A stretch of 64,000 bases of DNA from Halomonas rhizosphaerae (GTDB lineage: Bacteria; Pseudomonadota; Gammaproteobacteria; Pseudomonadales; Halomonadaceae): positions 62,001-126,000 of the forward strand of contig NZ_JASCQP010000005.1 in the NCBI RefSeq assembly GCF_030010555.1, read 5' to 3'. Every line of letters begins with the position of its first letter. Within the stretch, counting starts at the first letter, position 1. This document shows positions 9,477 to 18,190 of the stretch, piece after piece. The position numbers and the translations under genes are program-made. A model generated the notes under the pieces. That model worked only from the letters and a program-made list of their open reading frames with translations. It was not told the origin of the DNA and searched no databases.

Positions 9477-10085
9477 TCAGAAGTGGTAGGTCACGCCGCC
9501 CCCGACGGTCACCGGGTCGACCTCGGCCTCGCCGATCTGTGCGCCCCCCGACTCGATGTCGGCGCTGACGTCGGCATAGTTGGCGAAGCCGTTGAGCCTC
9601 AGGTTGCGGGTCACGGCGAGGTCGACGCCGAGCTGGCCGACGGCGCCATAGGAGCTCTCGACATCGACGCCGCCGGGCTCACCGGAGAAGCGGGTGTAGT
9701 TGACGCCCACCCCGGCATAGGGCTGGACGGGGGAGTCGAGGCCGCCCAGCGGATAGTAGTTGGCCATCAGGTTGACGGGCATGCGATCGACGCTGCCTGC
9801 CGATGCGCCGTCCAGGGTCAGGCCATGCTCGAACTCCTCGCTGCCGTTGAGCTCGACGCCGAGCCTGTCGGTGAACAGGTAGCCGAGCCCATAGGTGAGG
9901 CCGCGCTCGCCCTCGACGGTCAGCTCGCTGCTGCCGAGGTTGCCGTTGTCGGAGCCCTCGGGTTCCGTCTTGGCGATGCCGCCACGGACGAAGATGTCGC
10001 CGGCGCCATAGGCCAGCGCCGCCTGGCTGGCGAAGGTGCAGCCGGCGGCGATGGCGATGGCGGGGATCAGTCGTGTCGTGCGCAT
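9477..10085 (-). CDS. ompW: OmpW family outer membrane protein, second copy
   Basis: 202-residue paralogue of the neighbouring OmpW, with signal peptide ending ALA and mature start YGAGDIFVRGGIAKTEP. It shares the blocks YPLGGLDSPVQPYAGVGVNYTRF (shown in part) and ends in aromatic HF. The two copies are separated by 185 bases and each has its own upstream region, suggesting tandem duplication followed by divergence. GGGAGG lies upstream of the ATG. The upstream AT-rich DNA contains a palindrome at 10186-10198. Confidence 0.9.
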   Translation of the reverse strand: MRTTRLIPAIAIAAGCTFASQAALAYGAGDIFVRGGIAKTEPEGSDNGNLGSSELTVEGERGLTYGLGYLFTDRLGVELNGSEEFEHGLTLDGASAGSVDRMPVNLMANYYPLGGLDSPVQPYAGVGVNYTRFSGEPGGVDVESSYGAVGQLGVDLAVTRNLRLNGFANYADVSADIESGGAQIGEAEVDPVTVGGGVTYHF

Positions 10086-10185
10086 GGGATGATTCCTCCC
10101 TTTCCTGGTGTCCCGTGCCTGACGCCCCGAAAGGAGCGCAGCGCCGGATGATCTATTTAGGTTCCGATTATAAAAACGGTGTTTA

Positions 10186-10198
10186 TACAAGTCTTGTA
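10186..10198. promoter_or_regulatory. Palindrome TACAAG-T-CTTGTA upstream of second ompW
   Basis: Perfect 6-bp inverted repeat with one central base in an AT-rich patch about 100 bases upstream of the ompW copy at 9477-10085. TACAAG recurs once near 10296. It could be a repressor or activator site; I cannot name the protein. The whole gap 10086-10382 holds no other gene I can support. Confidence 0.35.
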
Positions 10199-10382
10199 AA
10201 AAATTGTCATGACCTCGATAGCCTATGAGGCCCGATATCATCGGCATTATCCTGTCCCCGTTGGGCGACGGGGCGTCTCCGTCATGTAATGTCTGTACAA
10301 GAAAATACCGCCATCTGGCGCCGGAGCTCGCATCCTAGCCGTGGATCGTCTTGACTGGGGGCAGGCGACAAGGAGAGCCGAG

Positions 10383-10676
10383 ATGGAGACCAAGACACGT
10401 CGACGCCTGCCCGGCGTGACCCTGGGGGCGATGCTGCTGGCGGCGGCGCTAGCGCTGTGGCTGCTGTGGCAGCCCGCCCTGATCAGCACGCTGCCCATGG
10501 CCTTGCGCCTGCCACTGATCGGGCTGGGGGTCTGGGCGCTGGGCGCGGCCTTCATGGCACCGATGGGGCTGGAGGTGCAACAGTTCTGGCTGAGGCGGAT
10601 GACTACGCCCCCCTGGAGCCTGGTGGCGCTCGGCGCCTTCGCCCTGGTGCTGCTGGTGCGGGCGGTCATGGCCTGA
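10383..10676 (+). CDS. Small multi-pass membrane protein, 97 aa
   Basis: Three hydrophobic segments (about 10-30, 37-55 and 75-95) with few charged residues between them. The start at 10383 follows AAGGAG with 8-base spacing; an upstream GTG at 10341 lacks this. Length and general layout recall the YbgE protein of cytochrome bd operons, but no cydAB genes are present here and the resemblance is weak. Treat as an unknown inner-membrane protein. Confidence 0.65.
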   Translation: METKTRRRLPGVTLGAMLLAAALALWLLWQPALISTLPMALRLPLIGLGVWALGAAFMAPMGLEVQQFWLRRMTTPPWSLVALGAFALVLLVRAVMA

Positions 10677-10730
10677 TCCGCTGCAGCGGGCAGTGCGCCG
10701 CTTTTGGGAAGACGTGCCACCCGGAAACAA

Positions 10731-10756
10731 GGAAAGCCGCCCGAGGGCGGCTTTCC
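10731..10756. terminator. Hairpin terminator after the small membrane protein
   Basis: Near-perfect inverted repeat GGAAAGCCGCCC / GGGCGGCTTTCC, 55 bases after the stop at 10676. The T-run is short on the plus strand. Confidence 0.65.
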
Positions 10757-10810
10757 TGCGTGTGCGCCAGCCAGTCACGGACCGCGATGCCTGACACCCC
10801 CGATAACAGC

Positions 10811-10832
10811 AAGGGCTCCCGGAGGAGCCCTT
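10811..10832. terminator. Hairpin terminator after putP
   Basis: 9-bp stem AAGGGCTCC / GGAGCCCTT with a CGGA loop, 36 bases beyond the putP stop on the minus strand. Confidence 0.65.
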
Positions 10833-10867
10833 TAGCTTGAGTGCGTTAGACGCGTTCTCGCGCTCTG

Positions 10868-12358
10868 TTAGCGACTGATCTGCTGGTACTCACCGGCGTC
10901 GGCAGTCACGCTGCTCACCACCAGGATGGCGATGAAGGCAGCGATGAAGCCAGGAATGATCTCGTACACGCCGGGACCTCCCATGAACGAGCCGTTCCAG
11001 CCCAGCGAGATCCAGAGCATGACGGTGACGGCACCCACCACCATGCCCGCGAGGGCGCCAGCGCCGTTGGTGCGCGACCACATCAGCGACAGGATGATCA
11101 GCGGGCCGAACGCCGCACCGAAGCCGGCCCAGGCGTTACTGACCAGCCCCAGAACCTGAGAGGTCGGATCGGACGCAATGACGGCGGCAACCAGACCCAC
11201 CACAACGACGCTGGTCCGGCCAACGGCGACGACCTCCTTCTCCGTCGCCTCCTTGCGCAGGAACAGGCGGTAGAAGTCCTCGGTCAGTGAGGAGGACGAC
11301 ACCAGAAGCTGGCTGGATATGGTACTCATGATCGCAGCAAGCAGTGCCGCATAGAGGAAGCCGGTGATCAGCGGATGGAACAGCAGATCCGCCAGGATGA
11401 TGAAGATCGTTTCCGGGTCCTGGACATCCATGCCATTGCGGACCGCATAGGCCCGGCCGAACACACCCAGAGAGATCGCGCCGACCAGGGAGATGAACAT
11501 CCAGCTCATGCCGATGTTACGGGCAATGGGAACATCCTTCTGAGACCGGATGGCCATGAAGCGCACGATGATGTGCGGCTGCCCGAAGTACCCCAGCCCC
11601 CAGGTCACGGCAGACAGCCAGCCGACAATGGTCAGTCCCTCCGTCCACGACAGAAGCGTAGGATCGACCTCATTCAGGGTCTGGGAGGCCTGGGAGAAAC
11701 CGCCGCCACCCTCGCCAAAGAGCACCACTGCCGGCATGATCACCAGGGCCAGCATCATGATGCAGCCCTGCACGAAGTCCGTCATGCTCACGGCCAGGAA
11801 GCCGCCAACCACCGTGTACACAAGCACCACGCCCAGGGTGATGACGACGCCCGACGCGTAGTCGCTCATGCCACCAATGTTGAGAACGCCGGCAAACGCG
11901 CTTTCGAACAGCTTGCCTCCTGCCACCAGGCCTGAGGCCGTGTAGACCGCGAAGAAGATCACGATGACGATAGCGGATACCGTTCTCAGCGGAATGGCCT
12001 GAGTCGGGAACCGGTTTCCCAGGAATTCCGGAATGGTGATCGCATCATTATAGTGAAGGGTCTGCTCGCGAAGGCGAGGTGCGACCAGCGTCCAGTTGAA
12101 GAACGCACCCACGAGCAGGCCGATACCGATCCAGGCAGACCCCAGGCCCGATACGAACATCGCCCCGGGGAGGCCCAGCAGCAACCAACCGCTCATGTCC
12201 GAAGCGCCGGCCGACAGGGCCGCCACTTGTGGACTGAGCTGTCGGCCACCCAGCATGTAATCCTCAGAGGTGGACGTGGACTTGCGCATGGCATAAAAGC
12301 CGATGGCGATCATGAGCGCAAAGTAAGCGAAGAGACTGATCCAAACGCCAGTAGCCAT
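10868..12358 (-). CDS. putP: PutP, sodium/proline symporter
   Basis: Inner-membrane sodium:solute symporter of the SSS family, 496 residues with about 13 transmembrane helices. Diagnostic stretches are MLGGRQLSPQVAALSAGASDMSGWLL (shown here as the SAGASDMSGW core) and STISSQLLVSSSSLTEDFY in the later helices, both matching PutP. It brings in proline for catabolism by PutA or as a compatible solute. GGGAGAAG lies just before the ATG. A 40-codon ORF ends 15 bases upstream and putA lies beyond it, all on the minus strand. Confidence 0.94.
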   Translation of the reverse strand: MATGVWISLFAYFALMIAIGFYAMRKSTSTSEDYMLGGRQLSPQVAALSAGASDMSGWLLLGLPGAMFVSGLGSAWIGIGLLVGAFFNWTLVAPRLREQTLHYNDAITIPEFLGNRFPTQAIPLRTVSAIVIVIFFAVYTASGLVAGGKLFESAFAGVLNIGGMSDYASGVVITLGVVLVYTVVGGFLAVSMTDFVQGCIMMLALVIMPAVVLFGEGGGGFSQASQTLNEVDPTLLSWTEGLTIVGWLSAVTWGLGYFGQPHIIVRFMAIRSQKDVPIARNIGMSWMFISLVGAISLGVFGRAYAVRNGMDVQDPETIFIILADLLFHPLITGFLYAALLAAIMSTISSQLLVSSSSLTEDFYRLFLRKEATEKEVVAVGRTSVVVVGLVAAVIASDPTSQVLGLVSNAWAGFGAAFGPLIILSLMWSRTNGAGALAGMVVGAVTVMLWISLGWNGSFMGGPGVYEIIPGFIAAFIAILVVSSVTADAGEYQQISR

Positions 12359-12373
12359 AGAGACTTCTCCCGT

Positions 12374-12496
12374 TTATTGGGCCGGATGTAGCTCCGACAT
12401 CTTGTTGGTAGGCATGCCGGCCAGAACACTGGTGGCGAGCACCACGACCGGGCCCGGCGCTAGCGTGAGGCCATTGGTGGCATTGTTTTCCATCAT
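12374..12496 (-). CDS. Putative 40-aa small protein between putA and putP
   Basis: Small ORF starting at tandem ATGs (12496, 12493), preceded by AAGGA with 8-base spacing, and ending in TAA 15 bases before the putP ATG. The peptide begins MMENNATNGL, has a mostly non-polar middle (LAPGPVVVLATSVLAGMP) and a polar tail ending ELHPAQ. By my count 30 of its 40 codons end in G or C, in keeping with coding DNA here. It fills most of the putA-putP gap. I do not recognise the family; a small membrane or interface protein is one guess. Confidence 0.5.
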   Translation of the reverse strand: MMENNATNGLTLAPGPVVVLATSVLAGMPTNKMSELHPAQ

Positions 12497-12536
12497 GAGG
12501 GGGTTCCTTCAGTTTCTTGTTGATGATGAGTGAGGT

Positions 12537-15500
12537 TCACTCGTCTCCCAGCGCAAGCAGTGACGCATTGCCACCCAGGGCGGCGGTGTTCACGGTCACT
12601 GTCTTCTCGGTGGCGAATCGCAGCAGGTAGTGCGGCCCGCCGGCCTTGGGTCCGGTGCCGGAGAGCCCCTGGCCGCCGAATGGCTGAACGCCGACCACGG
12701 CACCGATGATATTGCGGTTGACGTAGACATTGCCAACACGCACCTTCCGGGCGATCTCCTCGGCGAAGGATTCGTTGCGGCTGTGCACGCCGAAGGTCAG
12801 GCCATAGCCTCGCCCGTTGATGGCGTCGACCACCCGGTCGATCTCGCTGGCCTTGTAGCGCACGATGTGCAGTACAGGGCCGAACTGCTCGCGCTCCAGC
12901 GCCTCGATGCCGTCGATCTCGAAGGCCACCGGCGCGACGAAGGTGCCGTCGGCGGTCTGTGCCGGGTCGAGCCGTGTCTCGGCCACCAGGCGACCCTCGC
13001 CCTTGAGCCTGTCGATATGGGCGGTGAGTCCCCGGCGGGCGTCCTCGTCGATCACCGGGCCCACGTCGGTCCCCAGATCGCGGGGATCGCCGACCTGCAG
13101 CTCGTCCATGGCGCCCTTGAGGATCTCGATGACCCGGTCGGCCACGTCCTCCTGGAGGTAGAGCACCCGCAAGGCCGAGCAGCGCTGGCCGGCACTCTGG
13201 AAGGCCGAACGCACCGCGTCCACCACCACCTGCTCGGGCAGGGCGGTGGAATCGACGATCATGGCGTTCATGCCACCGGTCTCGGCGACCAGCGTGGGCA
13301 GCGGGGCATTGTCGCGCGCGGCCAGGGCGCGGTTGATGATCTGGGCGGTGTCGGTGCCACCGGTGAACACGACCCCGGTGATGCGCGGGTCGCTGGTCAG
13401 CACGCTGCCCACGGTGGGGCCGTCGCCGGGAAGCAGCTGCACCACGTCGCGGGGCATGCCGGCCTCGTAGAGCAGCTCGATCACCCGATGGGCGATCAGC
13501 GAGGTCTGCTCGGCGGGCTTGGCGAGCACGGTGTTGCCGGCCACGGCGGCGGCGACCAGCTGGCCGCAGAAGATCGCCACCGGGAAGTTCCAGGGGCTGA
13601 TGGCGGCGAACACCCCCTTGCCACCCATCATCAGGTCGTTGGATTCGCCGGTCGGCCCGGGCAGGCGCGTCGGCTCGGCGAAGAGTTCCTCGGCCTTCAT
13701 GGCGTAGTAGCGGCAGAAGTCCACCGCCTCGCGCACCTCGTCGATGCCGTCGGTGAGCAGCTTGCCGCCCTCCCGGGAGCAGAGCGTCATCAGCTCGGCC
13801 ATGTGCGCTTCCATCAGGTCGCCGAGGCGGCGGACGATGGCGGCGCGCTCGGCCACCGGCGTCGCCTCCCAGCGGGGGAAGGCCGACCAGGCGGCGTCGA
13901 GGGCCTTGCCGGCCTGCTCCCGGGTGGTCCACTGGACGGTTCCGACCTGGCGGCGGCGGTCGTAGGGGCAGGTGACCTCATGGGTATTGGTCGGGTCGCC
14001 CTTCACCTCGAAGGCCAGCAGGGGGCCGGCCTGCCAGGTCTTGTCCATGGTCTTCGCCATGGCGTCCATCAGCGGCTGGTACTGGCTGCGGATGTTGAGG
14101 TCGAAGCCACGGGAGTTGCGACGCGCGGGGCCATAGATGTCGGCCGGGAGCGGGATCTGCGGGTTCGCGAAGCTGCCGTACTGGCGCAGGGTGTCCACCG
14201 GGTGCACGCAGAGCGACTCCACCGGCACCTTGGGATCCACCAGCTGGTGCACGAAGGAGGAGTTGGCGCCGTTCTCCAGCAGGCGTCGCACCAGGTAGGG
14301 CAACAGGTCCTTGTGAGCCCCCACCGGCGCATAGATGCGGCAGTAGGTGCCTTGGGGGGCGCGCTTGATGGCGGCATCATAGAGCGCCTCGCCCATGCCA
14401 TGCAGGCGCTGGAACTCGAAGGCCCGGGTGGCCTCGTTGGCCTGCTCGAGGATGGTGCTGATGGTATGGGCGTTGTGGGTGGCGAACTGCGGGAAGATGC
14501 GCCCGCGGGTCGCGTCGGAGAGCAGGAAGCGGGCGCAGACCAGGTAGGCGACGTCGGTGGAGGCCTTGCGGGTGAAGACCGGGTAGCCATCGACGCCGAG
14601 CTGCTGGGACTCCTTGATCTCGGTGTCCCAGTAGGCGCCCTTGACCAGGCGCAGCGGGATCTCGTCGCCCTGGGACTCGGCCAGGCGGTTGATGTAGTGC
14701 AGCACCGGCAGGGCGCGCTTGGAGTAGGCCTGGACCACCAGGCCGAAGTGGCCCCAGCCCTTGCAGGTCTCGCTCTCGTAGACGGCGCGGAACACCTCCA
14801 GGGAGATCTCCAGGCGGTCGACCTCCTCGGCATCGATGGTCACCGCGACGTCACGCTCGCGGGCCAGGGCGGCGAGTTCGCGCACGCTGCTGACCAGCTC
14901 GCGCAGCACCTGCTCGCGGCGGCCAAACTCGTAGCGCGGGTGCAGGGCCGAGAGCTTGATGGAGATCGAGGGCGAAGGGGTCTTCGACGACAGCCCCTTG
15001 CTGGTCTTGCCGACCTGCTCGATGGCGCGGGCATAGTCGTCGAAATAGCGCCGGGCATCGGCCCGGGTGCGGGCGGCCTCGCCGAGCATGTCGTAGGAGT
15101 AGGTGTAACCCTTGTCGAACAGCGGCTTCGACCGCTTCAGCGCCTCGTCGATGTCACGGCCGAGCACGAACTGCTTGCCCATGATCTTCATGGCCTCGAG
15201 CATGGCGCGGCGGATCACCGGTTCGCCCATGCGGTTGACCATCTTGTTGATGAAGTTCGATGGCCTGCCCTCGCGGGGCTTGTCCATGGTCACCACGCGC
15301 CCCGTCATCAGCAGGCCCCAGGTGGAGGCGTTGACCATCCAGGACTCGCTCTTGCCGACGTGGGCCTTCCAGTCGGCCGGGCCGAGCTTGTCCTCGATCA
15401 GGGCATCGGCGGTGGCCTTGTCGGGAATGCGCAACATGGCCTCGGCCAGGCACATCAGCATCAGCCCCTCGTGGGTGTCCAGGCTGTACTGCTGAAGCAG

Positions 15501-15728
15501 CTCGTCGATGGTGTCGACGGCGGTGTCCATCTCGCGGACCTCGCGCACCAGTTCGGCGGTCTTGCCGGCGATGCGCCGGAAGTCCTCGCTGTTGGCATCG
15601 AGGACCTTGACCAGTTCGCCGACGAAGGCATTTTCGTCGACCACGTAGTGGTCACTGATGCGCGCGAAGAGGGTGTCGAGTTCCTGTCGCCAGGTGGTGG
15701 CGTCGAGCATGGTGTGGGCGTTGAGCAT
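12537..15728 (-). CDS. putA: PutA, proline dehydrogenase / P5C dehydrogenase
   Basis: Bifunctional flavoenzyme converting proline to glutamate in two steps. It is 1063 residues. The first part has an alpha domain, then the FAD-binding proline dehydrogenase barrel (about 180-490). The second part is the aldehyde dehydrogenase domain (about 550-1040) with catalytic Cys near residue 850 in GQRCSALR and glutamate in VAETGGMNA. It lacks the N-terminal ribbon-helix-helix DNA-binding domain of E. coli PutA (1320 residues), so it should not repress its own operon. The AraC gene upstream may take that role. Confidence 0.95.
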   Translation of the reverse strand: MLNAHTMLDATTWRQELDTLFARISDHYVVDENAFVGELVKVLDANSEDFRRIAGKTAELVREVREMDTAVDTIDELLQQYSLDTHEGLMLMCLAEAMLRIPDKATADALIEDKLGPADWKAHVGKSESWMVNASTWGLLMTGRVVTMDKPREGRPSNFINKMVNRMGEPVIRRAMLEAMKIMGKQFVLGRDIDEALKRSKPLFDKGYTYSYDMLGEAARTRADARRYFDDYARAIEQVGKTSKGLSSKTPSPSISIKLSALHPRYEFGRREQVLRELVSSVRELAALARERDVAVTIDAEEVDRLEISLEVFRAVYESETCKGWGHFGLVVQAYSKRALPVLHYINRLAESQGDEIPLRLVKGAYWDTEIKESQQLGVDGYPVFTRKASTDVAYLVCARFLLSDATRGRIFPQFATHNAHTISTILEQANEATRAFEFQRLHGMGEALYDAAIKRAPQGTYCRIYAPVGAHKDLLPYLVRRLLENGANSSFVHQLVDPKVPVESLCVHPVDTLRQYGSFANPQIPLPADIYGPARRNSRGFDLNIRSQYQPLMDAMAKTMDKTWQAGPLLAFEVKGDPTNTHEVTCPYDRRRQVGTVQWTTREQAGKALDAAWSAFPRWEATPVAERAAIVRRLGDLMEAHMAELMTLCSREGGKLLTDGIDEVREAVDFCRYYAMKAEELFAEPTRLPGPTGESNDLMMGGKGVFAAISPWNFPVAIFCGQLVAAAVAGNTVLAKPAEQTSLIAHRVIELLYEAGMPRDVVQLLPGDGPTVGSVLTSDPRITGVVFTGGTDTAQIINRALAARDNAPLPTLVAETGGMNAMIVDSTALPEQVVVDAVRSAFQSAGQRCSALRVLYLQEDVADRVIEILKGAMDELQVGDPRDLGTDVGPVIDEDARRGLTAHIDRLKGEGRLVAETRLDPAQTADGTFVAPVAFEIDGIEALEREQFGPVLHIVRYKASEIDRVVDAINGRGYGLTFGVHSRNESFAEEIARKVRVGNVYVNRNIIGAVVGVQPFGGQGLSGTGPKAGGPHYLLRFATEKTVTVNTAALGGNASLLALGDE

Positions 15729-15915
15729 TCAGGTCCCCCGGTTGTAACCCGTCGTCAGAGGGCAGGACCCGGCCGCTGCGGCGATGCGTCGCAGGCGGGC
15801 GCGGGGCATCCGTTGAGGGTAGGGCGGCACGCGGTCTCTTGCTTGTCGAATTCCTGGCCCGATTTTACGATTCCACGGTTTTTGGCCGCAGAAGGGTTGA
15901 ATTTTCGACCTTGGT

Positions 15916-16716
15916 CTAACGGCATGGGGCGGACGAGGCGAGCCGTTGGCCCCCGTCGCGGCGCAGCTGGCTGGGGGGATGACCGAAGGCCTGGCGGCAG
16001 GCCCGCGACAGGGCACTCTGACTGGTGAAGCCGGTCAGGGCGGCGATCTCTGAGAGCGGCAGATGGCTCTGCTGCAGCATCTGCCTGGCGCAGTCCAGTC
16101 GGCGGCGCATCACGTACTGCCAGGGGGAGAGCCCCGTGCGCTGACGGAAGCGTTCGCTGAAGTGCGCCTCGCTCAGACAGGCCTCGGCGGCCAGGTCAGC
16201 CACGCGCAGGCGGCTGCTCAGGTGGCGGTCGATGAAGCGGTCGAGGGCGGCCAGGTCGAGTGCGCGGCCCGGTGCCGGCGGCTCGGCGGCAAGGCGGGCA
16301 TGCAGGGAGCCCAACAGGGTGCCGGCCAGACGCTCGTTGTGGGTGGGGTCGATGGTCGCCTGGCGAGAGAGCAGGCTCAGCTCATGGAGCAGGAAGTCCA
16401 GGTAGTGGCGCAGCGAGGTGTCGAGCGCGAAGAAGCGCGGAGCATCGAATAGCCGAACCAGTTCGTGGTGATGTCCGGTGACCGAGAAGGCATCGCTGGG
16501 CAGGTCGAGGATCAGCTGGCGGTTGTCACCGGTCCCGGCGTAGTAATGCATATGGTTGGCCGGCACGATGCATCCCGAGAAGGCCGAGATGGAGCCTCCC
16601 AACCCCTCGATCTCGAATTCCGCCTCGCCGCGCAGGCCGATCACGATCTGGTGGAAATCGTGGGCATGGTGATGGATCGCGGTATCGAGCGGGATCTGGC
16701 GGATGGCACTGGTCAT
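15916..16716 (-). CDS. AraC family transcriptional regulator
   Basis: 266 residues. The N-terminal half is a cupin-like sensor (HHHAHDFHQIVIGLRGEAEF) and the C-terminal 100 residues carry two helix-turn-helix motifs, ending in the AraC block SQSALSRACRQAFGHPPSQLR. The start at 16716 is favoured over 16737 because CCGGAGG lies 6 bases before it. It is 187 bases upstream of putA on the same strand. In Pseudomonas an AraC-type activator (PruR) controls proline catabolism, so control of putAP is a fair inference here. Confidence 0.85.
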   Translation of the reverse strand: MTSAIRQIPLDTAIHHHAHDFHQIVIGLRGEAEFEIEGLGGSISAFSGCIVPANHMHYYAGTGDNRQLILDLPSDAFSVTGHHHELVRLFDAPRFFALDTSLRHYLDFLLHELSLLSRQATIDPTHNERLAGTLLGSLHARLAAEPPAPGRALDLAALDRFIDRHLSSRLRVADLAAEACLSEAHFSERFRQRTGLSPWQYVMRRRLDCARQMLQQSHLPLSEIAALTGFTSQSALSRACRQAFGHPPSQLRRDGGQRLASSAPCR

Positions 16717-16786
16717 GGACGGCCTCCGGCTGGGCATGTCAGGGACATGACACCACAGTCTACCGGATGGTTCTTCAACGCTGGGC

Positions 16787-17152
16787 TCAGTCCTGGCGGC
16801 GCTGCAGCGAGGTATGCGCCGCCAGGTGGTCGCGCAGGGCCGCGAGCTCCTCCTGGCCGGTGGCGTCGAGCAGCGGCTTCCCGCGCGTCACGCGGCCATG
16901 GCGCCCGTGCTCGTCCATCAAGCGCTGGGCGCGGCGTCGGATCCCGTCCAGGTAGTCGTCATGGCGGATCGGATAGCCGATGATGGCGTTCCATTCGGTC
17001 TCGCCGACGCGACTCTCCAGTGCCTTGTCGAACAGTTCCAGCAGGTGCTCGGGCTCGGTGCGGTAGCGCGGGGTGCCGGAGAGCATCAGCAGGGCAATCA
17101 TGCCGCCGAAGATGACCAGGCAGACGACGAGGACCAGCAGGAACAGGGCCAT
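16787..17152 (-). CDS. Unknown membrane-anchored protein, 121 aa
   Basis: One N-terminal transmembrane helix (MALFLLVLVVCLVIFGGMIA) followed by a soluble charged domain of about 90 residues. I do not recognise the family. The ATG at 17152 is chosen because it begins the hydrophobic helix; upstream frame continues without signs of protein sequence. It lies between the AraC regulator and the BKACE remnant on the same strand, with a GC-rich hairpin at 17174-17195 separating it from the latter. Confidence 0.65.
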   Translation of the reverse strand: MALFLLVLVVCLVIFGGMIALLMLSGTPRYRTEPEHLLELFDKALESRVGETEWNAIIGYPIRHDDYLDGIRRRAQRLMDEHGRHGRVTRGKPLLDATGQEELAALRDHLAAHTSLQRRQD

Positions 17153-17173
17153 GATTCGCGACTCCGGATGGCC

Positions 17174-17195
17174 GGGCCCGGTCGCTGCCGGGCCC
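17174..17195 (-). terminator. GC-rich hairpin after the BKACE remnant
   Basis: 8-bp stem GGGCCCGG / CCGGGCCC around TCGCTG, just downstream of the remnant's stop on the minus strand. It lacks a T-run, so termination is uncertain. Confidence 0.4.
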
Positions 17196-17211
17196 GGGGG
17201 TGCGCGGGATG

Positions 17212-17502
17212 TCAGGACATCGGAATGTCGAGGATCTGGCGGGCCTGCTGCCAGGTGGCGACAGGTCGGCCGTGCTGCTCGCACATCTCGGCGACGCGCT
17301 GGACAAGGGCCGCATTGGAGGGGGCCAGGGTGTCCTTGTCAAGACGCACGTTGTCTTCCAGCCCCGTACGGGTATGGCCACCGGCGGCGATCGACCACTC
17401 GTTGAGGGTCTTCTGGTAAGCGCCGATGCCGGCACCGCACCACGGGGAGCCAGGCGCCAGGCTGCCGGTGATCGCCACGCAGATGATGCAGGGGTTGCTC
17501 AT
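17212..17502 (-). pseudogene. Internally deleted beta-keto acid cleavage enzyme (BKACE, DUF849)
   Basis: The 96-residue frame starts like a BKACE (MSNPCIICVAITGS) and ends like one (GGHTRTGLEDNVRL, then NAALVQRVAEMCEQHGRPVA and an ARQIL tail). Full-length family members are about 290-310 residues, so roughly 200 internal residues with the metal site and most of the barrel are missing, without a frameshift or stop. GAGGA lies about 8 bases before the ATG at 17502. BKACEs cleave 3-keto acids with acetyl-CoA, for example in carnitine or lysine breakdown. This copy should be inactive. Confidence 0.75.
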
Positions 17503-17825
17503 GGGATCTGTCCTCAATAGCGTTGACCAGAGGGCGGGCCGCTCGATGGCCCGACGGCAGGCTGCTGCCTGGTCTCGTTATCCGTTACCGTCACCCGCCG
17601 CTCGCGGGGGGCGGGCGAGTATCAGGGCGCAGGTCTTGAGCCTACCACGCTCGTGTTCGAGGCATTCGGCGCCATGTCCGATGGGGTGGCAGGCATGCCT
17701 TGCGTGATGGCGTCCGGTCGGTAGGGGCCCCGTGACGCTGACGACAGCAAATCCAATGACTTATGGCCACCTTTGAGGCATGCGCGAAGGTGAGGGGATA
17801 AGGTCGGTACGGGAAGGGGAGGGCC
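17503..17825. other. Intergenic stretch without a supported gene
   Basis: About 320 bases between the BKACE remnant start and tRNA-Gly. It has GC-rich local inverted repeats near 17597-17620 but no open frame with a ribosome-binding site that I can support. It presumably holds the promoter of the remnant gene and the 3' flank of the tRNA. Confidence 0.4.
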
Positions 17826-17899
17826 TGGAGCGGGTGAAGGGAATCGAACCCTCGTCTTAAGCTTGGGAAGCTTCTGCTCTACCATTGAGCTACACCCGC
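17826..17899 (-). tRNA. tRNA-Gly (CCC anticodon)
   Basis: 74-nt cloverleaf with a 7-bp acceptor stem GCGGGTG/CACCCGC, D-loop AATGGT, anticodon loop TTCCCAA giving CCC, T-loop GTTCGATTC and an encoded CCA. Confidence 0.95.
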
Positions 17900-18156
17900 G
17901 AGGCGATTTCGATAGTAAAACCAATCGGTTAGCCTTTGCAAGCCGTCCCCGGACTTTTTTGTTCCCTTCTCGCTAAGTCCCTGTTTTTCTCTGTCTTACC
18001 GCAAGTATTAGACGCTCACCCGCCCGGAGAGCGTCCCGGCAGCGATATTTTTTTTCTGCCTGACGAACTTTTCTCCGTGACGCTGTCTGAATGGGCGTAG
18101 GCAGCAACGCGATAGCAGTCGCTAACACTGTTGCCTCGGCTTGCACTTTCGATCTT

Positions 18157-18190
18157 GCCGCCCCATGCCTCATGGGGCGGCTTTTCTTTG
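18157..18190 (+). terminator. Strong intrinsic terminator with no plus-strand gene before it
   Basis: 11-bp stem GCCGCCCCATG / CATGGGGCGGC around CCT, followed by TTTTCTTT. The T-run is on the plus strand only, while both flanking genes are on the minus strand. It may end an unannotated small RNA. Confidence 0.7.

Noticed and set aside
10383..10676. Naming the small membrane protein YbgE of the cytochrome bd operon
   Set aside because: Only length and hydrophobic pattern agree; cydAB is absent from the neighbourhood.
12630..16028. Long plus-strand open frame antisense to putA
   Set aside because: Same G+C-driven effect; the putA frame has full catalytic motifs and length.
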